Shown: positions 46,403 through 57,000, counted from the stretch's first letter. The stretch is 64,000 nucleotides of DNA from Ligustrum vulgare (GCA_963555705.1 OY743187.1:11174133-11238132); one strand, 5' to 3'. Notes: generated by a model not told the origin, from the letters alone. Translations and numbers: made by a program.

Positions 46403-47680
46403 TCACTGCATAAGCCCATATTCTTCGGTGTTCTCAAATGTATCTTTAAAGTTTTGAATGCCTTCAGTGACCTTGGCCTCCGTACTGTGCTCCAGAAGCT
46501 TGAGTTTACCTTCCAAAGTAACCAAAGAGTCAGCATCCTTTTTCCGGAGCTCCTTTTCCTCCTCAAGCGCCCTCTTCGGATCGGCAACCTCGTCAAAAAT
46601 TTTACCCTTTAGAGCGTTAGACTCTACCAAGGCCTCGGCTATCACCACCTGAGCCTGGCAGGCATTGTCGTATTTCTTGCATAGGTTAGTCACATCTGCT
46701 TCGGAAGAATGAAGGTCCTTTTTTAGCTGCTCGTTATCTTCCTTAAGGGCTCTAAATGTGCTCTTCGCCTCATGGAGGAACTTCCGGGTGGAAGAGAAAG
46801 TTTCCTTCAGCTCCTTGATCTCCTGCACCATGCCATCCGCATTGCACAGGGATATCTTAGTGTTTTCTTCCCTCTGCACAAGCTCCTTGACTGGCCCCTC
46901 CATATCGTCCGCGGGAGCTAAAGTCCTTGCACTCAAAGCCTTGATGGCGAGCAGCATTTGGCTAGGAGAGCTTTTGGAGGAAAAAGATTCCCACCCTTCT
47001 GTCCAAAAGTCGTCCACCGCAATAACTGCCTTAGCAGCATACCCCGGGAGAGATGCCAGGCCGTCGGAGTCCAAAATAGATGGCTTAAGGACAAACCCCT
47101 CTTTAATCCGAGCCACCTCCAACGCTATAGTTTGGTCAACTTCCTCCACTTGACCTGGAGGGGATTTAGGGGAAGCTTTAGTGCCTTCATCGGGTCCAGG
47201 CAGGTCTGTGGGAGGGATATCTGAAGGAGCCCCTACTCCGCTGGATTGGCCCGTACCACCCCTCTTTAGTCTCTTTAAGGGTGGTTGCTCCTCGGCAGCT
47301 ATTTCCAGCACCTCGTCCTCCTCAACACTCACCACATCAGAAGGGGCCTGGGGGATTTTTGATTGCTCTCTCCTTCTCGTCTTCTTCTCCTTCTCCTGCC
47401 CCTCGGCCATTTTACAGCCATGCTCCTTCTTTACAGCAAGGAGTTTTGGAACGGGTGGTACTGAGTCAGAAGGGTCTGGAAGAAGTGGCGGACCCAGTGA
47501 CCTGGAAGCAGAGGCGCCTTCGAAGGCTTCTTTTGAAGCTTCAGCGGTCGTCTTAGTGGCCTCCAGATGGAATCCCGCAAATACGGACCTTTGCTTCCTC
47601 TCCTCGTCACTCCCGACAACAAGAATAGGAGGAATCTTCGTGGCCTTCAAGCCCTTCAGGGATATCTTCGGGAACTCTCT
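46403..47680 (-). CDS. Antisense ORF of the Tat-like element, C-terminal coiled-coil part
   Basis: This is a long reverse-strand reading (about 415 residues from a non-ATG start). It has a low-complexity acidic/basic first half (DVVSVEEDEVLEIAAEEQP, PLKRLKRGG) and a heptad-rich second half (RAL-KEDNEQLKKDLHSSEA, ALEEEKELRKKDADSL), most likely a coiled coil. It probably joins the ORF at 47680-48483 through a small intron whose acceptor is CCTTACAG (47686-47679). Reverse-strand proteins with this layout occur downstream of pol in Tat elements; their role is unknown. Confidence 0.6.
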   Translation of the reverse strand, partial: REFPKISLKGLKATKIPPILVVGSDEERKQRSVFAGFHLEATKTTAEASKEAFEGASASRSLGPPLLPDPSDSVPPVPKLLAVKKEHGCKMAEGQEKEKKTRRREQSKIPQAPSDVVSVEEDEVLEIAAEEQPPLKRLKRGGTGQSSGVGAPSDIPPTDLPGPDEGTKASPKSPPGQVEEVDQTIALEVARIKEGFVLKPSILDSDGLASLPGYAAKAVIAVDDFWTEGWESFSSKSSPSQMLLAIKALSARTLAPADDMEGPVKELVQREENTKISLCNADGMVQEIKELKETFSSTRKFLHEAKSTFRALKEDNEQLKKDLHSSEADVTNLCKKYDNACQAQVVIAEALVESNALKGKIFDEVADPKRALEEEKELRKKDADSLVTLEGKLKLLEHSTEAKVTEGIQNFKDTFENTEEYGLMQ

Positions 47681-47739
47681 TAACCCTGTAAGGAATACGC
47701 TAAGTCAGGAAATGTAGAATGAACTGACCCATAAATATC

Positions 47740-48483
47740 AGGGAAAGAAGTGAATATACCCATATCCCGCATTAAGCCGTGCTTGACGAAAAGCCTTTTT
47801 GAGGAGATAACCTTTTGAAAGTCACCGCGATACCCGAAAAGCTTCCTCACAACTTCCAGGTCCTTTGGCGGGAGCTGATGGGTGTATGTTTGTCCTGCAG
47901 GATCAAAAAGACCATTTATATAAGCACAAAAGGTAATAAGACGCCGAGTGTAAATATGGTGGTACACCCGCATAAGAGAATATAAGAACTCACGGGGCAA
48001 AGAAAGGGTTCGGGGAACTGTTATCTCAGGAACATGATCTGAAGGAGTACACTGCCAATCTCTGCCAATCCAAAACCATTGGGTTCTCCAATTCTTGAGG
48101 GACGTTGGATGCCCGGTGATGATGGGTAGGTACTGTCCCCTGGGGTTAAGTTGTACCAGTCCTTCAAGAAGAGCCCTGAAGAATGGGTGAAGAGGAAAGT
48201 GCATCCCACACGAAAAAGCGTCAAGAAGTACCGCTACTTGGCCATCTGGTGGGCAGCAGGGTCGGCACGATGGACTCGGATGAATTACCCTTATTTCCCG
48301 AGGCATCCTATACACCAAAGACACTTCGGCAATACCATTCCCCCTAACCTCTGTCTTAACTTCATTAGATTCCCACTGCTCTGGCTGAGGCTGGGGATCA
48401 ACATGATAGCCAGAAACTTTATTAACCTGATCAACCCAATCCTCCACTTGGACGATCTCCTCTGCGGTTAGGCTCAGGCCCAA
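47740..48483 (-). CDS. Antisense ORF of the Tat-like element, N-terminal conserved part
   Basis: The reading contains FPLHPFFRALLEGLVQLNPR, SLKNWRTQWFWIG and LEVVRKLFGYRGDF. These resemble the plant 'putative gypsy type transposon' domain (Transposase_28, PF04195) known from reverse-strand genes of Tat elements. An intron is likely between CCCC^GTGAGT (near 47993) and CCTGCAG^GACAAAC (near 47896), which would splice LSLPR to the GQTYTHQLPP block. It starts without an ATG in this frame, so an upstream exon is expected, perhaps 48519-48860. Confidence 0.6.
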
Positions 48484-48518
48484 CTCCTCCCTATGAGCCC
48501 TAAATGGGGCCCTTACCC

Positions 48519-48860
48519 CTAAGTGAGATTCTGAAGCCTGGATGAGGTGCCTGTCGCCTCCTTCCCTTTAAAGTATTGTTCTTTCTCATGACTGATCTCC
48601 TGTAGTGCTGCCTCTTCTTGGGTCGAAAGCTTGGCCATGTACGGTTGAGATGATTCACCTTCACTGTTAGAATCACTTAAAGATATTACGCTACAGATTT
48701 GCCGCTCTCTTTTCTTCCTACGCTCCCTAAAAAGACGGGAACTAAATACTAAGCAGGACACAGGACAAAAACCCCTTATGGGGTCCGTCACCACCATTAC
48801 CTCCTTTAGATCTTCTTCCCTAGATCCTTCCATATTCCCCAAAACCCAACTTACCCCCAA
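48519..48860 (-). CDS. Antisense ORF of the Tat-like element, possible first exon
   Basis: A 113-residue reverse reading with a basic patch (RLFRERRKKRERQI), a Ser/Glu run (SLSDSNSEGESS) and KLSTQEEAALQEISHEKEQY. It ends at TAG just before the next antisense ORF in another frame, so either a splice or a frameshift separates them. Assignment as its first exon is inference from order only. Confidence 0.4.
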   Translation of the reverse strand: MGVSWVLGNMEGSREEDLKEVMVVTDPIRGFCPVSCLVFSSRLFRERRKKRERQICSVISLSDSNSEGESSQPYMAKLSTQEEAALQEISHEKEQYFKGKEATGTSSRLQNLT

Positions 48861-48912
48861 AGATTACGCGCAAATGGGGTACGCTCCATGTACCCCAGGA
48901 AAATAAAATATG

Positions 48913-48926
48913 TATATATGTGTGTG

Positions 48927-48980
<54 letters not shown>
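48913..48980. repeat. (GT)n(TA)n(GT)n microsatellite
   Basis: A TG run, a TA run and a second TG run in succession inside the Tat-like element. Confidence 0.95.
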
Positions 48981-48981
<1 letters not shown>

Positions 48982-49525
48982 ACGAATGGGCAATATAAGC
49001 GAAATGAAACGAAGGCGGGAAGAAATATTAATAAATCAAGGAGTTACTTGCTTAATAAGAGACAAATGAGGTTCGATGAAGAGCAGCGCGACAAAACTGG
49101 AGGCAGCAGATAGTGGTTTCCGACAGAATACCAAGAGCCTTGCGAATGGGTGAGTAGGAGAGGTGGTGGAGTAAATCGTTGAGTATTGACAGAGATAACA
49201 AAAGAAGAAAAAGAGAGAGAGCCAAAAAAGAGGGAAAATGATGAAAAGGAAGATGAAAGGTTTACAAAAACGCACCCCGCAAACACATACCGTTAATTGG
49301 CCAAGTCCAGGTTTAATCCTCGCCATCCATGTGCCAAATCTTTACTGGTGGGTTAAATTAAGCGCCAAGCGGCAGCATTTTGAAAGAAAAGTAGCCATTT
49401 GTGGTAAAGGGTACAGCTCATGAGCCGTAATTGCGAGGAACCCAAAGGAGCAATCTCTCCAAAGTTATTAATGCACGACAAATATGGATCGCACATGAAT
49501 GAACCAACCATATTTAAGGGACTAG

Positions 49526-50200
49526 TGTTACGACCACATTCTAATTACACGTGACGTGTCGCACATGGAACCTAATAACCACCTAAGTAGGGCCCCACCT
49601 AAGGGGTTATTATTTGGACGAGGCATTCCGAGGCACGTCCCTCCTATGGCCAAACCATCTCCATAAGCGGCATCGTCCGAAGCAACCTCAAGGACCGGCA
49701 TCTAGGCTGGGCGAAAACGTCACCAACACAGGATCTATAAGCAAACTGCAATCTGATGGGACGGTGCCTTTATCATTGATGTGATAGCCGCCATAACACT
49801 ATAGTAGACTGTAATGATTATGACCAACTAAATGGTTAACTTGACCAACGGATGGGGAGAAGCCACGTGCAAAGGCCAAACACTTGTCATGATAATGGTA
49901 AATGAATGTAACTATAAATAGAACAGGTAAGTCTCCCAGTAGAGGATTAGCATTTTCACTCTCTTAACTGAATATTTTACTCTCACTCCCCTTTCTCTCT
50001 TTTACACACTTATATTTCTCACACCCAATTTATATTTGCTTGAAATGAGTACTGACTTTGGAATCGGAGTGCAAATGGGAGCCACCTTGGCCCCCTTTGC
50101 AAACTGATTGTCTGTCACAGTGCGCAGGAGACCCCAAGTGTTCAAGAGGGAGGAGCTGAGACGTGTTGGTCCAAGGTCCAGCCAGATTTTGTGGTCAACA
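49526..50200 (+). repeat. 3' LTR of the Tat-like element (complete)
   Basis: 675 bp from TGTTACGACCAC to GTGGTCAACA. CTATAAATAG at 49912-49921 is a TATA box. The 5' half matches 42727-43062. The minus-strand and plus-strand short ORFs inside it are not genes. Confidence 0.88.
49912..49921 (+). promoter_or_regulatory. TATA box in the 3' LTR of the Tat-like element
   Basis: CTATAAATAG is the best promoter motif in the element and lies in the part missing from the 5' LTR. Transcription from it would run into the FRS 3' half. Confidence 0.6.
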
Positions 50201-50910
50201 GTATGAGAGAGCACTGTGGTGTAAAGCTGAGAAAGAATTCCATGCAGATTGTAAGTTTTTCACACAAGCAGTCCCCTGTGCTACAAGGTATGAACTGGAG
50301 AAATAGTTTCAGTCGGTCTACACAATTACCAAATTTAAGGAATTTCAAGAAGAGTTCACAGGAATGGTGTATTGTCAGGTTGTAGGTACCTCTATAACTG
50401 GTATTGAAAAGATGTATGCTATTCAGGAAGACCATTTTTATGATGGAGGTTCGAAGATGAAAAAATTCGTAGTTTCATTTGAGGCAGGAAGAGTTCACAT
50501 TGGTTGCAGCTGTCACATGTTTAAATTTAAAGGAATTCTATGTAGACATACACTCCTTGTGTTGAAGTTAAATGGTGTGACTTCAGTTCCAGAACGCTAT
50601 ATCTTGCGAAGGTGGAGGAAAGATGTGAGCAGACTCTACCAACGGGTTAAGGTTAATTACGCTGGATGGAAAAGCACCCCGGCCCAGTTAAGATATGATC
50701 AATCCTGGTTGGAGGAGAAGTCAGAAGTTCAATGACTTAACGGTATCAAAAGCAGATGAAACTAGTGTAGGTCTAGACCTTCTCCAGGATACGTCGGAAA
50801 AATGTGTGGATACAACCTTGATTTTAGATCCGAAATGCACAAAATCTAAAGGAGCTCCCAAAAAATCTCTGAAAAAAGGTCCATTGGAGTCTAAATCGAA
50901 TAAATCGCGA
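50201..50910 (+). pseudogene. FRS pseudogene, 3' part with SWIM zinc finger
   Basis: After the second GTATG the FRS reading resumes in the frame it left (QYERALWCKAEKEFHADC). It continues through a TAG at 50304-50306 to the SWIM zinc finger CSCHMFKFKGILCRH, with ligands C-x-C..C-x-H, and PERYILRRWRKDV. A frameshift near 50700-50740 separates this from a basic C-terminal tail (CTKSKGAPKKSLKKGPLESK) that ends at a GTAAGT donor (50911). This confirms one gene split by the gypsy insertion. Confidence 0.85.
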
Positions 50911-51004
50911 GTAAGTATCATATAGTTGACATGTTCCAATTATTAATTTTCCATTTGTTACATTGTCATAATTTTAATTTTCTGCCATGTATATTCTATG
51001 TCAG

Positions 51005-51137
51005 GGATGATCCACATCATTCAGAAGCAGGACCAGCCTACAAGATACTCCGAAATCCTGTTCATACAGTAAGTCAAGCATCACAACCAGCTCAGTACTT
51101 CATGATCAGTCCACTCTCATACACGCAACAGATAATG
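51005..51137 (+). pseudogene. FRS pseudogene, downstream exon
   Basis: Between CTATGTCAG and GTAAGA, one frame reads DDPHHSEAGPAYKILRNPV and QPAQYFMISPLSYTQQIM. It ends in phase 0. Its required entry phase does not match the frame at 50910, which fits the frameshifts already present in this pseudogene. Confidence 0.5.
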
Positions 51138-51225
51138 GTAAGATTTCATAACTACTATCACAACCTTTTAATGATTTTGGGTTTATTTTTTTGCATACGT
51201 TTATTGATGATTTTGTGATTTGCAG

Positions 51226-51327
51226 GGTGCACAGCCACAGTCATTGTATCCAGCATGCGGAGGGAATTCATTTCCCACTGTAGAAATGGGAAATGCTTGG
51301 AGTTCAATCTTTCAGCCACAGGTTTGA
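51226..51327 (+). pseudogene. FRS pseudogene, last exon
   Basis: After GATTTGCAG, in phase with the previous exon, it reads GAQPQSLYPACGGNSF and MGNAWSSIFQPQV and ends at TGA (51325-51327). Many FRS genes end in a similar short Gln/Pro-containing exon. The stretch 51328-52056 has no gene. Confidence 0.5.
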
Positions 51328-52056
51328 CCCTTTGAAGAGGAGTACGTTGGATCATCAGCTGGAACGAAAAATACTGACAGAGTTGATTTTTGAAGCGAAG
51401 GAGAATGTTTTCCAATTACTATTTCGTTTGGAATGTACAATTAATCTTATTCTATAAACTTTGTTTACTTTCTAGATGTATGTTTAGTACTTTGTATGGT
51501 TAGTCGAAAATGCTTTGAAATGATTTTAATCTTGTCTCTTGTGAACCGCATTTTATTTCTTCTTCGTTTAATTTGTAGCAGGAGTAGTGAGACTAATGGC
51601 ATTCATCGAAATGAAATGCAACTTTGTTTGAATATTGTGACAAGATGCAAATGTTTCAGATGTTTTAATTCTCCATGATATTAAAATCTGGATGGGCATC
51701 ACAGGGATCTACACTTTGGTCACTTTCTAGATTGATCTATGTCTTCCTTTTTTCATTTTCTTAATTATTGGAATAGTGGGAAAAAAAGAGTTAGGTTCCA
51801 AGGGTGCCCTATCTATCACAGATTTTATCTTGAAAACTGCATGCAAGTGATCATGACCAGTGTCGCGGTTCTTAGACAAGCTGCTTGCTACTTTGTATAT
51901 TTATCGAAGCATTAATTGTAATTGTCGAAGCCATTGTCAAAGCAACCAAAACATATAATAACAATGATGATTACTATAGTGGAGTTTGCCAAACTACAAA
52001 ACCTAATTGAGATTGGAAAATATACAGTAGCTTCAAGGGTACATAAACACTAATTA

Positions 52057-52482
52057 TTAGCTTCCCTTGCTAAATTCAACCGTCATTGATATTTTAACAT
52101 TTCTCTGCTCAGCTAAACGTGCAAACAATGTGAACGTGCGAGCTAAGTCTTCACTTTCCTCTTCAGCCAATGACTCTTGACATGCATTTTGGAGCGTAGT
52201 CGAACTGTCTGCATCAGGAAGAATAGTCGAGCTTCCTGCATCAGGGAGCACTCTCGAGGTACCTTCATCCCATTCATAAAATCTGTACCCATGGGTAGTA
52301 CAATTGAAAAACAGCTTCCCTTTGGATTTCTTGGCAGGGTCTTCCACCCTTAGCCATCTCACGTATCCGTGGTGACATTTTGGGCAACGTCGCTTCATAT
52401 CGCAGTCCTTCAAGAAATTCCCACTCTTTCGACAGCTATGGCACACTTCACTATTCTTGAGCATCATTTCTGAAGCCTGCAT
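52057..52482 (-). CDS. Zinc-knuckle plus GRF-type zinc-finger protein
   Basis: A 141-residue protein. The first 30 residues hold a CCHC-like knuckle variant (VCHSCRKSGNFLKDCD). Next is a GRF-type zinc finger: CPKCHHGYVRWLRVEDPAKK, then GKLFFNC and YRFYEWDEG, with the C-x-x-C pair, a downstream Cys and the aromatic pocket. GRF fingers bind single-stranded nucleic acid in several DNA repair proteins. A Ser/Asp-rich repeat (DAGSST, DADSST) and a helical tail follow. The ATG at 52482 is directly before a splice-like TTATGCAG, so exon 1 may be non-coding or start at MMLKN (52467). A donor-like GGAAATAG^GTAAAT near 53463 could end a leader exon. No stop or frameshift is seen. Confidence 0.65.
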   Translation of the reverse strand: MQASEMMLKNSEVCHSCRKSGNFLKDCDMKRRCPKCHHGYVRWLRVEDPAKKSKGKLFFNCTTHGYRFYEWDEGTSRVLPDAGSSTILPDADSSTTLQNACQESLAEEESEDLARTFTLFARLAEQRNVKISMTVEFSKGS

Positions 52483-52959
52483 AACGATAGGATGAAGTAT
52501 TTAACATAATTGGAAAAATTGAAAGCATAGTAGATACTCAAAGACAGGAAAATATCTAGCATTGACACTATAAATTATCAATTAAGTTGCAAGAAAAAAT
52601 TCATCATTGACACTACTCAAACTTAGCAAAAACCCAATTGCTAAATAATCTAAATGAAACACCATTTCAGCATTGACACAACTCAAATTATTGGAAGCAT
52701 TGCTCACGTTGGATAATGTGATATGTCTGAATTCTAAAAAGGAACATTTAAAATGAAAGTAGATAGCCTTTTTTGGTTTCATTATTGAAGTAGTAGTACT
52801 GCTCACCGAATGAAGTTTTGATAAGTGCTCTTTTATCACTTAATTATGTTGCGTGTTACCCTGTTTTGTTGGTGGTTTGATCCTAAAGAAGTGTTGTTTA
52901 ATATATTTTGTGTTTTATGTTGTATAGGATCATAAAGGAAGAAAAAAGAGGGAAAAAAA

Positions 52960-53130
52960 GGACCAAAATGCACTCAACACAAAAGTTTAGGGACCTAGGG
53001 TGCAAATATACTTACGACCTTAAACATTGGAGTCACGGTCGTAACTCAATATTTGGAGTAAGTCAAAAAGGGGCAGAAAGTCACTTATGGCCGTAACCAT
53101 AAAAGTTACGGCCGTAACTTCGAAATGCAA
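52960..53130 (+). repeat. Palindromic GTTACGGCCGTAAC cluster
   Basis: A perfect 14-bp palindrome GTTACGGCCGTAAC at 53107-53120 is preceded by partial copies ('cttacgacctt', 'cacggtcgtaac', 'tggccgtaac'). Such arrays occur in LTRs of plant retroelements. This block lies in the likely intron of the GRF-finger gene. The source element is not identified. Confidence 0.6.
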
Positions 53131-53944
53131 AAATTCTCCAGAATTTTGAGCTTAAATTTCAAGTTGAAATGATTATTATTGTAATAAAAAAATCAAAAAA
53201 TATAAAAAAAAACCAACTTCCTCCAATTGCAAAAATTGAAACCATAGCATATACTCAACATTGAACAATACTCAAAATCTTCAGAGAATTCACAAGACGC
53301 CAACAAAACCTAATACCCAATTATAAAAATTCGGTTTATAGCATATACTCAGCGAGAACAATACTCAAAATCTTCAGAAACCTAATTGCAGAAATTGAAA
53401 TCATATTCTGTGAAAATTTTCGAGGGCAGAATAACGAGATCGAAGGTGCAAAAATAATTTACCTATTTCCGCAAGCTAATGCAGATCCTGTCTGTCATCA
53501 ATCTCAGCTTTTTTGTGCTCGGGTTGGAAATCTCCGTCACAGGAATGGTGGAGTTGGGGTTCTGCAAGATGTGCTCCGGTTAGAAATCGTCAACACAAAA
53601 AGGGTGCAGTTCGGGAAAGAGGGTTTTGCGAGAGAAACGAACCTCTAGGTGAAGCTTTACGATAGAAATGAAGCTTGCGAGGAGTGCTTCAAGTGGGAAT
53701 CGTCTTCCACGCGATAGAAATCAAGCTCTGGCTAAAGCTTTGGAGGAGTGCTTTAGTTGGGAACAGTCCACAGCTAAATGGAGTTAGAGGAAATTGGGAG
53801 TTCTCAGTTGGATGAAGCTTGCGAGGAGTGCTGGATATAGCTCTGGATCTGATTTGCAAGATAAATGCGAGAGAAATGAAGCTCAGCATTTGGGTTTGTG
53901 ATATTCATGGTAAGTCAAGGGCAGAGTTGTCATTACGCAGTTGG
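53131..53944. other. Presumed leader and upstream region of the GRF-finger gene
   Basis: No ORF of recognisable family. The reverse-strand readings at 53689-53889 look like leader sequence. Two repeated phrases ('gcgaggagtgct' and 'agctttgga') suggest a small local duplication. Confidence 0.35.
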
Positions 53945-54275
53945 AGGTGAGTTCTGTGGTTGCTCTTGCTGGGACTCTAGCATTATTGTTTAAAAGCTAT
54001 AAAAAATGAAATTGTCTAACTACATTGTAGTGGCAGTCTGAATATGCTGGAAGACTTTCTAATCTATAGATGAATTTGACCTGGTTTCAATTTTGGGCCC
54101 AAATGACAGTTGTGTGATAACTTCAAGAAGTTAAGTGTGTATATGGAAACAACGTTTGTAACCGTTGGAAAAAAAAACCTGATGGATTGCTTCAAATTTT
54201 TTAATAACGGGGGTCCACGTTTTAGTTAAAGTTTTCTTCTTTTTTGCAAATCTCCACATTAGCAAACAGGCAATA
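53945..54275. mobile_element. Possible MITE related to 39931-40160
   Basis: 'ttgctcttgctgggactcta' matches, inverted, sequence at 40015-40035, and the right end 'cattagcaaacaggc' resembles the inverted end of the 9599-9943 MITE. No target duplication was established. Confidence 0.4.
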
Positions 54276-54364
54276 AATTAAATATGGTGGTCCAAATTTG
54301 AATTTTTTTAGTTGACGGAAATAACAAGCGGCAACATTATGATAAACCGTTTGATTATAAGGAA

Positions 54365-55585
54365 TGTAACACTGAGTTCAAGTGTAGAGTTTATTTCATG
54401 AGTTCTTTTACAAGCGTATTTTCTATGCTACTAGTTTCAAGCAGGGAGTCGAGATCTCTGAAATTCATTAACAAGTATAACCACATTGTGATACAATTAT
54501 TGGACTCCATGGCACGTATATCAAGACAAGCGGGATAGAGTATGACTTTAATAACATGCAAGAAGTTCATTCTTATGCAATGCATTAGGAAAAACATGAA
54601 AATCATTTTAATGCAATGTAATCACGAAGTAACATTTAAGAGCACATACACGTTAAGTCAATCCAAATCAAGACAATTCCATATATTCATGGATTGAACA
54701 TAAACACGTAAATTCTTATATAATCAAGATTGATGTAATATTCAAGTTACTTTAAGTTCATCTTCATTATGTTAACAAGTCTACGATTACATAAAAAAGA
54801 ATAAGGATTCATTTAAATATCAAAATAGTACAGTTCAGTGTATTATTTATCGATACGTACCCTAATATATCGATACATAAAATGAGGATAGAAACTGTTT
54901 GATATATTCAATGTATCGATATATAATGTTAATCTTTTACAAGTATGATATTGATATCAAGATAGCGATAATAATCTAGTTAATCATCTTCTTTAGGTTA
55001 AACATGTGGATGTCAAGGTAATGTTAATAATGATATTCACATATTAAATGGGGAATACTTATAACAAGATCACGATAACGTCACGATGATAATAATATTG
55101 GACTTATAATGAGATCAAGATAATATCACGATAATATAAACAATATCATATTAATTATGGAATTATAATCAATTAATCAAGTAAATAATTAAACATATTT
55201 CACTCACCTCGATCCAGAATGGTCAGAAAGAAGTTCTTTACTTTGAAGAGGTATTGATACATGTTGTCTGTCCTTATTTTTAATGTACATGTATCGATAC
55301 ATACTGTAGAGGTATCGATACATGTTCTCGAAGTTCACTCTGAGAACTTTCCCGTACATATATGACATGTAATCAAATGAGGTCGGGTGTACTAGAAAAA
55401 GTCTCGAGAAAATGGACACTTAAATACGTTTTTGACATAACTTTTCTTTATTTAATATTTTCATTTCTCCTTCGTTAAAGCACGTTTTTCTTTCTTTACA
55501 TTCCAAAATAATTATATAAATTATAAAATATTTTTATTACGTCATAAGGGACAATAAAGGATATCAAAGTTTTCAGATCGTTACA
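54365..55585 (-). mobile_element. Possible gypsy LTR fragment or solo LTR
   Basis: Read on the minus strand it starts TGTAACGATCTGAAAAC and ends CTCAGTGTTACA, giving 6-bp inverted termini like Tekay/Del LTRs. The motif ATCGATACAT recurs (54849, 54880, 55256, 55284, 55312), another LTR habit. The flanks AGGAA and ACCAC do not match, so it is a relic or the ends are misplaced. No coding sequence is seen. Confidence 0.4.
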
Positions 55586-56018
55586 ACCACCACATCGTCC
55601 ACAACATACAAGGCGAAAATCGGTCATATGGCAGTAGCTGTGGCGCCTCTACTCAGACGGGAATAATATGAACAAAAAAACAAAAGTAGAGGGAGAATAG
55701 AAAAAATTCCAACGTTGCAGACCCATGGGAATACCTCTCCACCACAATCCCTGGCCTTGACTCTGATGCCGGCTTCCATCGATCTCCCGTCACCCTCCCC
55801 TTCTCTCTCAAACCCTCTCTTCCCTTTTCCAAAGAAGGTCGTCGTCGTCATCGCCTCTGCTAAAAATGGGGGTGGGGGATTTGGGTCAGGATGTGTGAAA
55901 TGAGAATGAATAGATGAAATTGGAGTTTTATTGATTTATCTATTAGTTATATTATAATTATTTAATCTTAATGTTATAATATAATTATTTAATATTAAAT
56001 TTTTGAATAAACACCTGA
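55586..56018. other. Stretch without a recognised gene
   Basis: The short overlapping ORFs at 55624-55851 and 55715-55903 read Ser/Pro- and Gly/Arg-rich and show no family features. The rest is A+T-rich. Confidence 0.4.
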
Positions 56019-56074
56019 TTTTTTTTTTTTTTTTCAAAAGAGCAATTGTATTCAACAAAAAAAAATGAGCTGGT

Positions 56075-56479
56075 TCAGTCCCCAGCTAGTAAGCTCGGGG
56101 AGATGAACCACGGAATACAATCGTCCCAAAGGTGATTACAAGTAGTAAATGCAGCAAATTGTGCCAATTTGTAGGCTACTAGATTCCTCTCTCGAGGTAC
56201 AAAGTAACACGAACCACACTTACTATGAATCAACAAGTCACGAACTTCATTCAAAATTCCGGCATTAGGATCAAAACTATCGTATGATATCAATCCTTGG
56301 ACAACCCGAAGTGCATTGCTTTCAATGGCCTTGATTGGGATCTCTCTCTCGATGGCAAAATTAATGCCAAATTTAATCGCCAAAGCTTCCACCAGCTCCA
56401 CGTTCCCATAACTGGGGACGTATAGAGCAAATGCTGCTTGGATCACTCCTGAATCATCTCGAAACCAAGCCGCACGCAC
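56075..56479 (-). pseudogene. LINE RNase H-like domain (RVT_3)
   Basis: About 134 residues resembling the RNase H-like fold of plant LINEs: DDSGVIQAAFALYV, VELVEALAIKFGI, IESNALRVVQGLIS and HSKCGSCYFVPRERN, ending at a stop 56 bases before the poly(A) tail. It is in a different frame from the zf-RVT part (one indel near 56480-56510). Confidence 0.7.
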
Positions 56480-56503
56480 AAGATTTCCGGCTCAGCTTCT
56501 GGT

Positions 56504-57000
56504 TTAGAGAGGAGTAAGTCGACCAGCACCTTGTTCAAGTCTGGAGTGCCCCGTAATATGATACTCTTTCCAAACATCCCAAATCCCCAAACATTTCCAA
56601 AGATCTTTCGACCAGGGGCAGGCAACGAAAATATGACTATTAGATTCCATTCCCCCACATCTTGGGCAGGTGAGATGAGAGAAAATATGTCTTCTCCGGA
56701 GGTTGTCCATAGTTGGGATTTCCGAATTCAGAATGTGCCACACCAAGTGTTTCGATCTGGGAATGATGTCGATTTTCCATAACCTGTCCCACCAAGAGCC
56801 AGATTTAACTCCACTATTATTAACCTCTTTCGGCTGGTTATCCATAAGCAGGTAATATCTTGGTTTAGCGGTAAACTTGCCATCCTTCGAGTAGTTCCAT
56901 ATAATTTTGTCCTAGAGGTTGGGGTTGCCTGGGGGGAGTGCGAGGATTTGCACCGAATCGAAAGGCCAAAATGAAGATTCAATGAGATCCACATTCCATC
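56504..57000 (-). pseudogene. LINE zinc-binding reverse-transcriptase domain (zf-RVT)
   Basis: The reading includes WWDRLWKIDIIPRSKHLVWH, PTMDNLRRR, CPRCGGMESNSHIFVACPW and the following Ser/Lys/Asp block, the zinc-binding domain that follows reverse transcriptase in plant LINEs. The upstream frame (about 57000-56846) contains a TAG after PPGNPNL, and the downstream part is frame-shifted. Confidence 0.75.

Larger units (their letters stand above)
42727..50200 (+). mobile_element. Truncated Ty3-gypsy element of the Tat type inside the FRS gene
   Basis: The ends are TGTTACGACCAC and GTGGTCAACA, flanked by GTATG duplications. The left LTR is cut to 336 bp; the right LTR is 675 bp. Between them lie short tandem repeats, a gag-like ORF, two minisatellites, the C-terminus of a gypsy integrase and then antisense ORFs before the 3' LTR. 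That last feature is typical of the Tat lineage, where extra reverse-strand genes sit between pol and the 3' LTR. Protease, reverse transcriptase and most of integrase are absent, so it is non-autonomous. Confidence 0.82.

Noticed and set aside
49036..49326. Phe/Ser-rich minus-strand ORF as a membrane protein
   Set aside because: It lies in the 3' non-coding part of the Tat-like element and reflects base composition.
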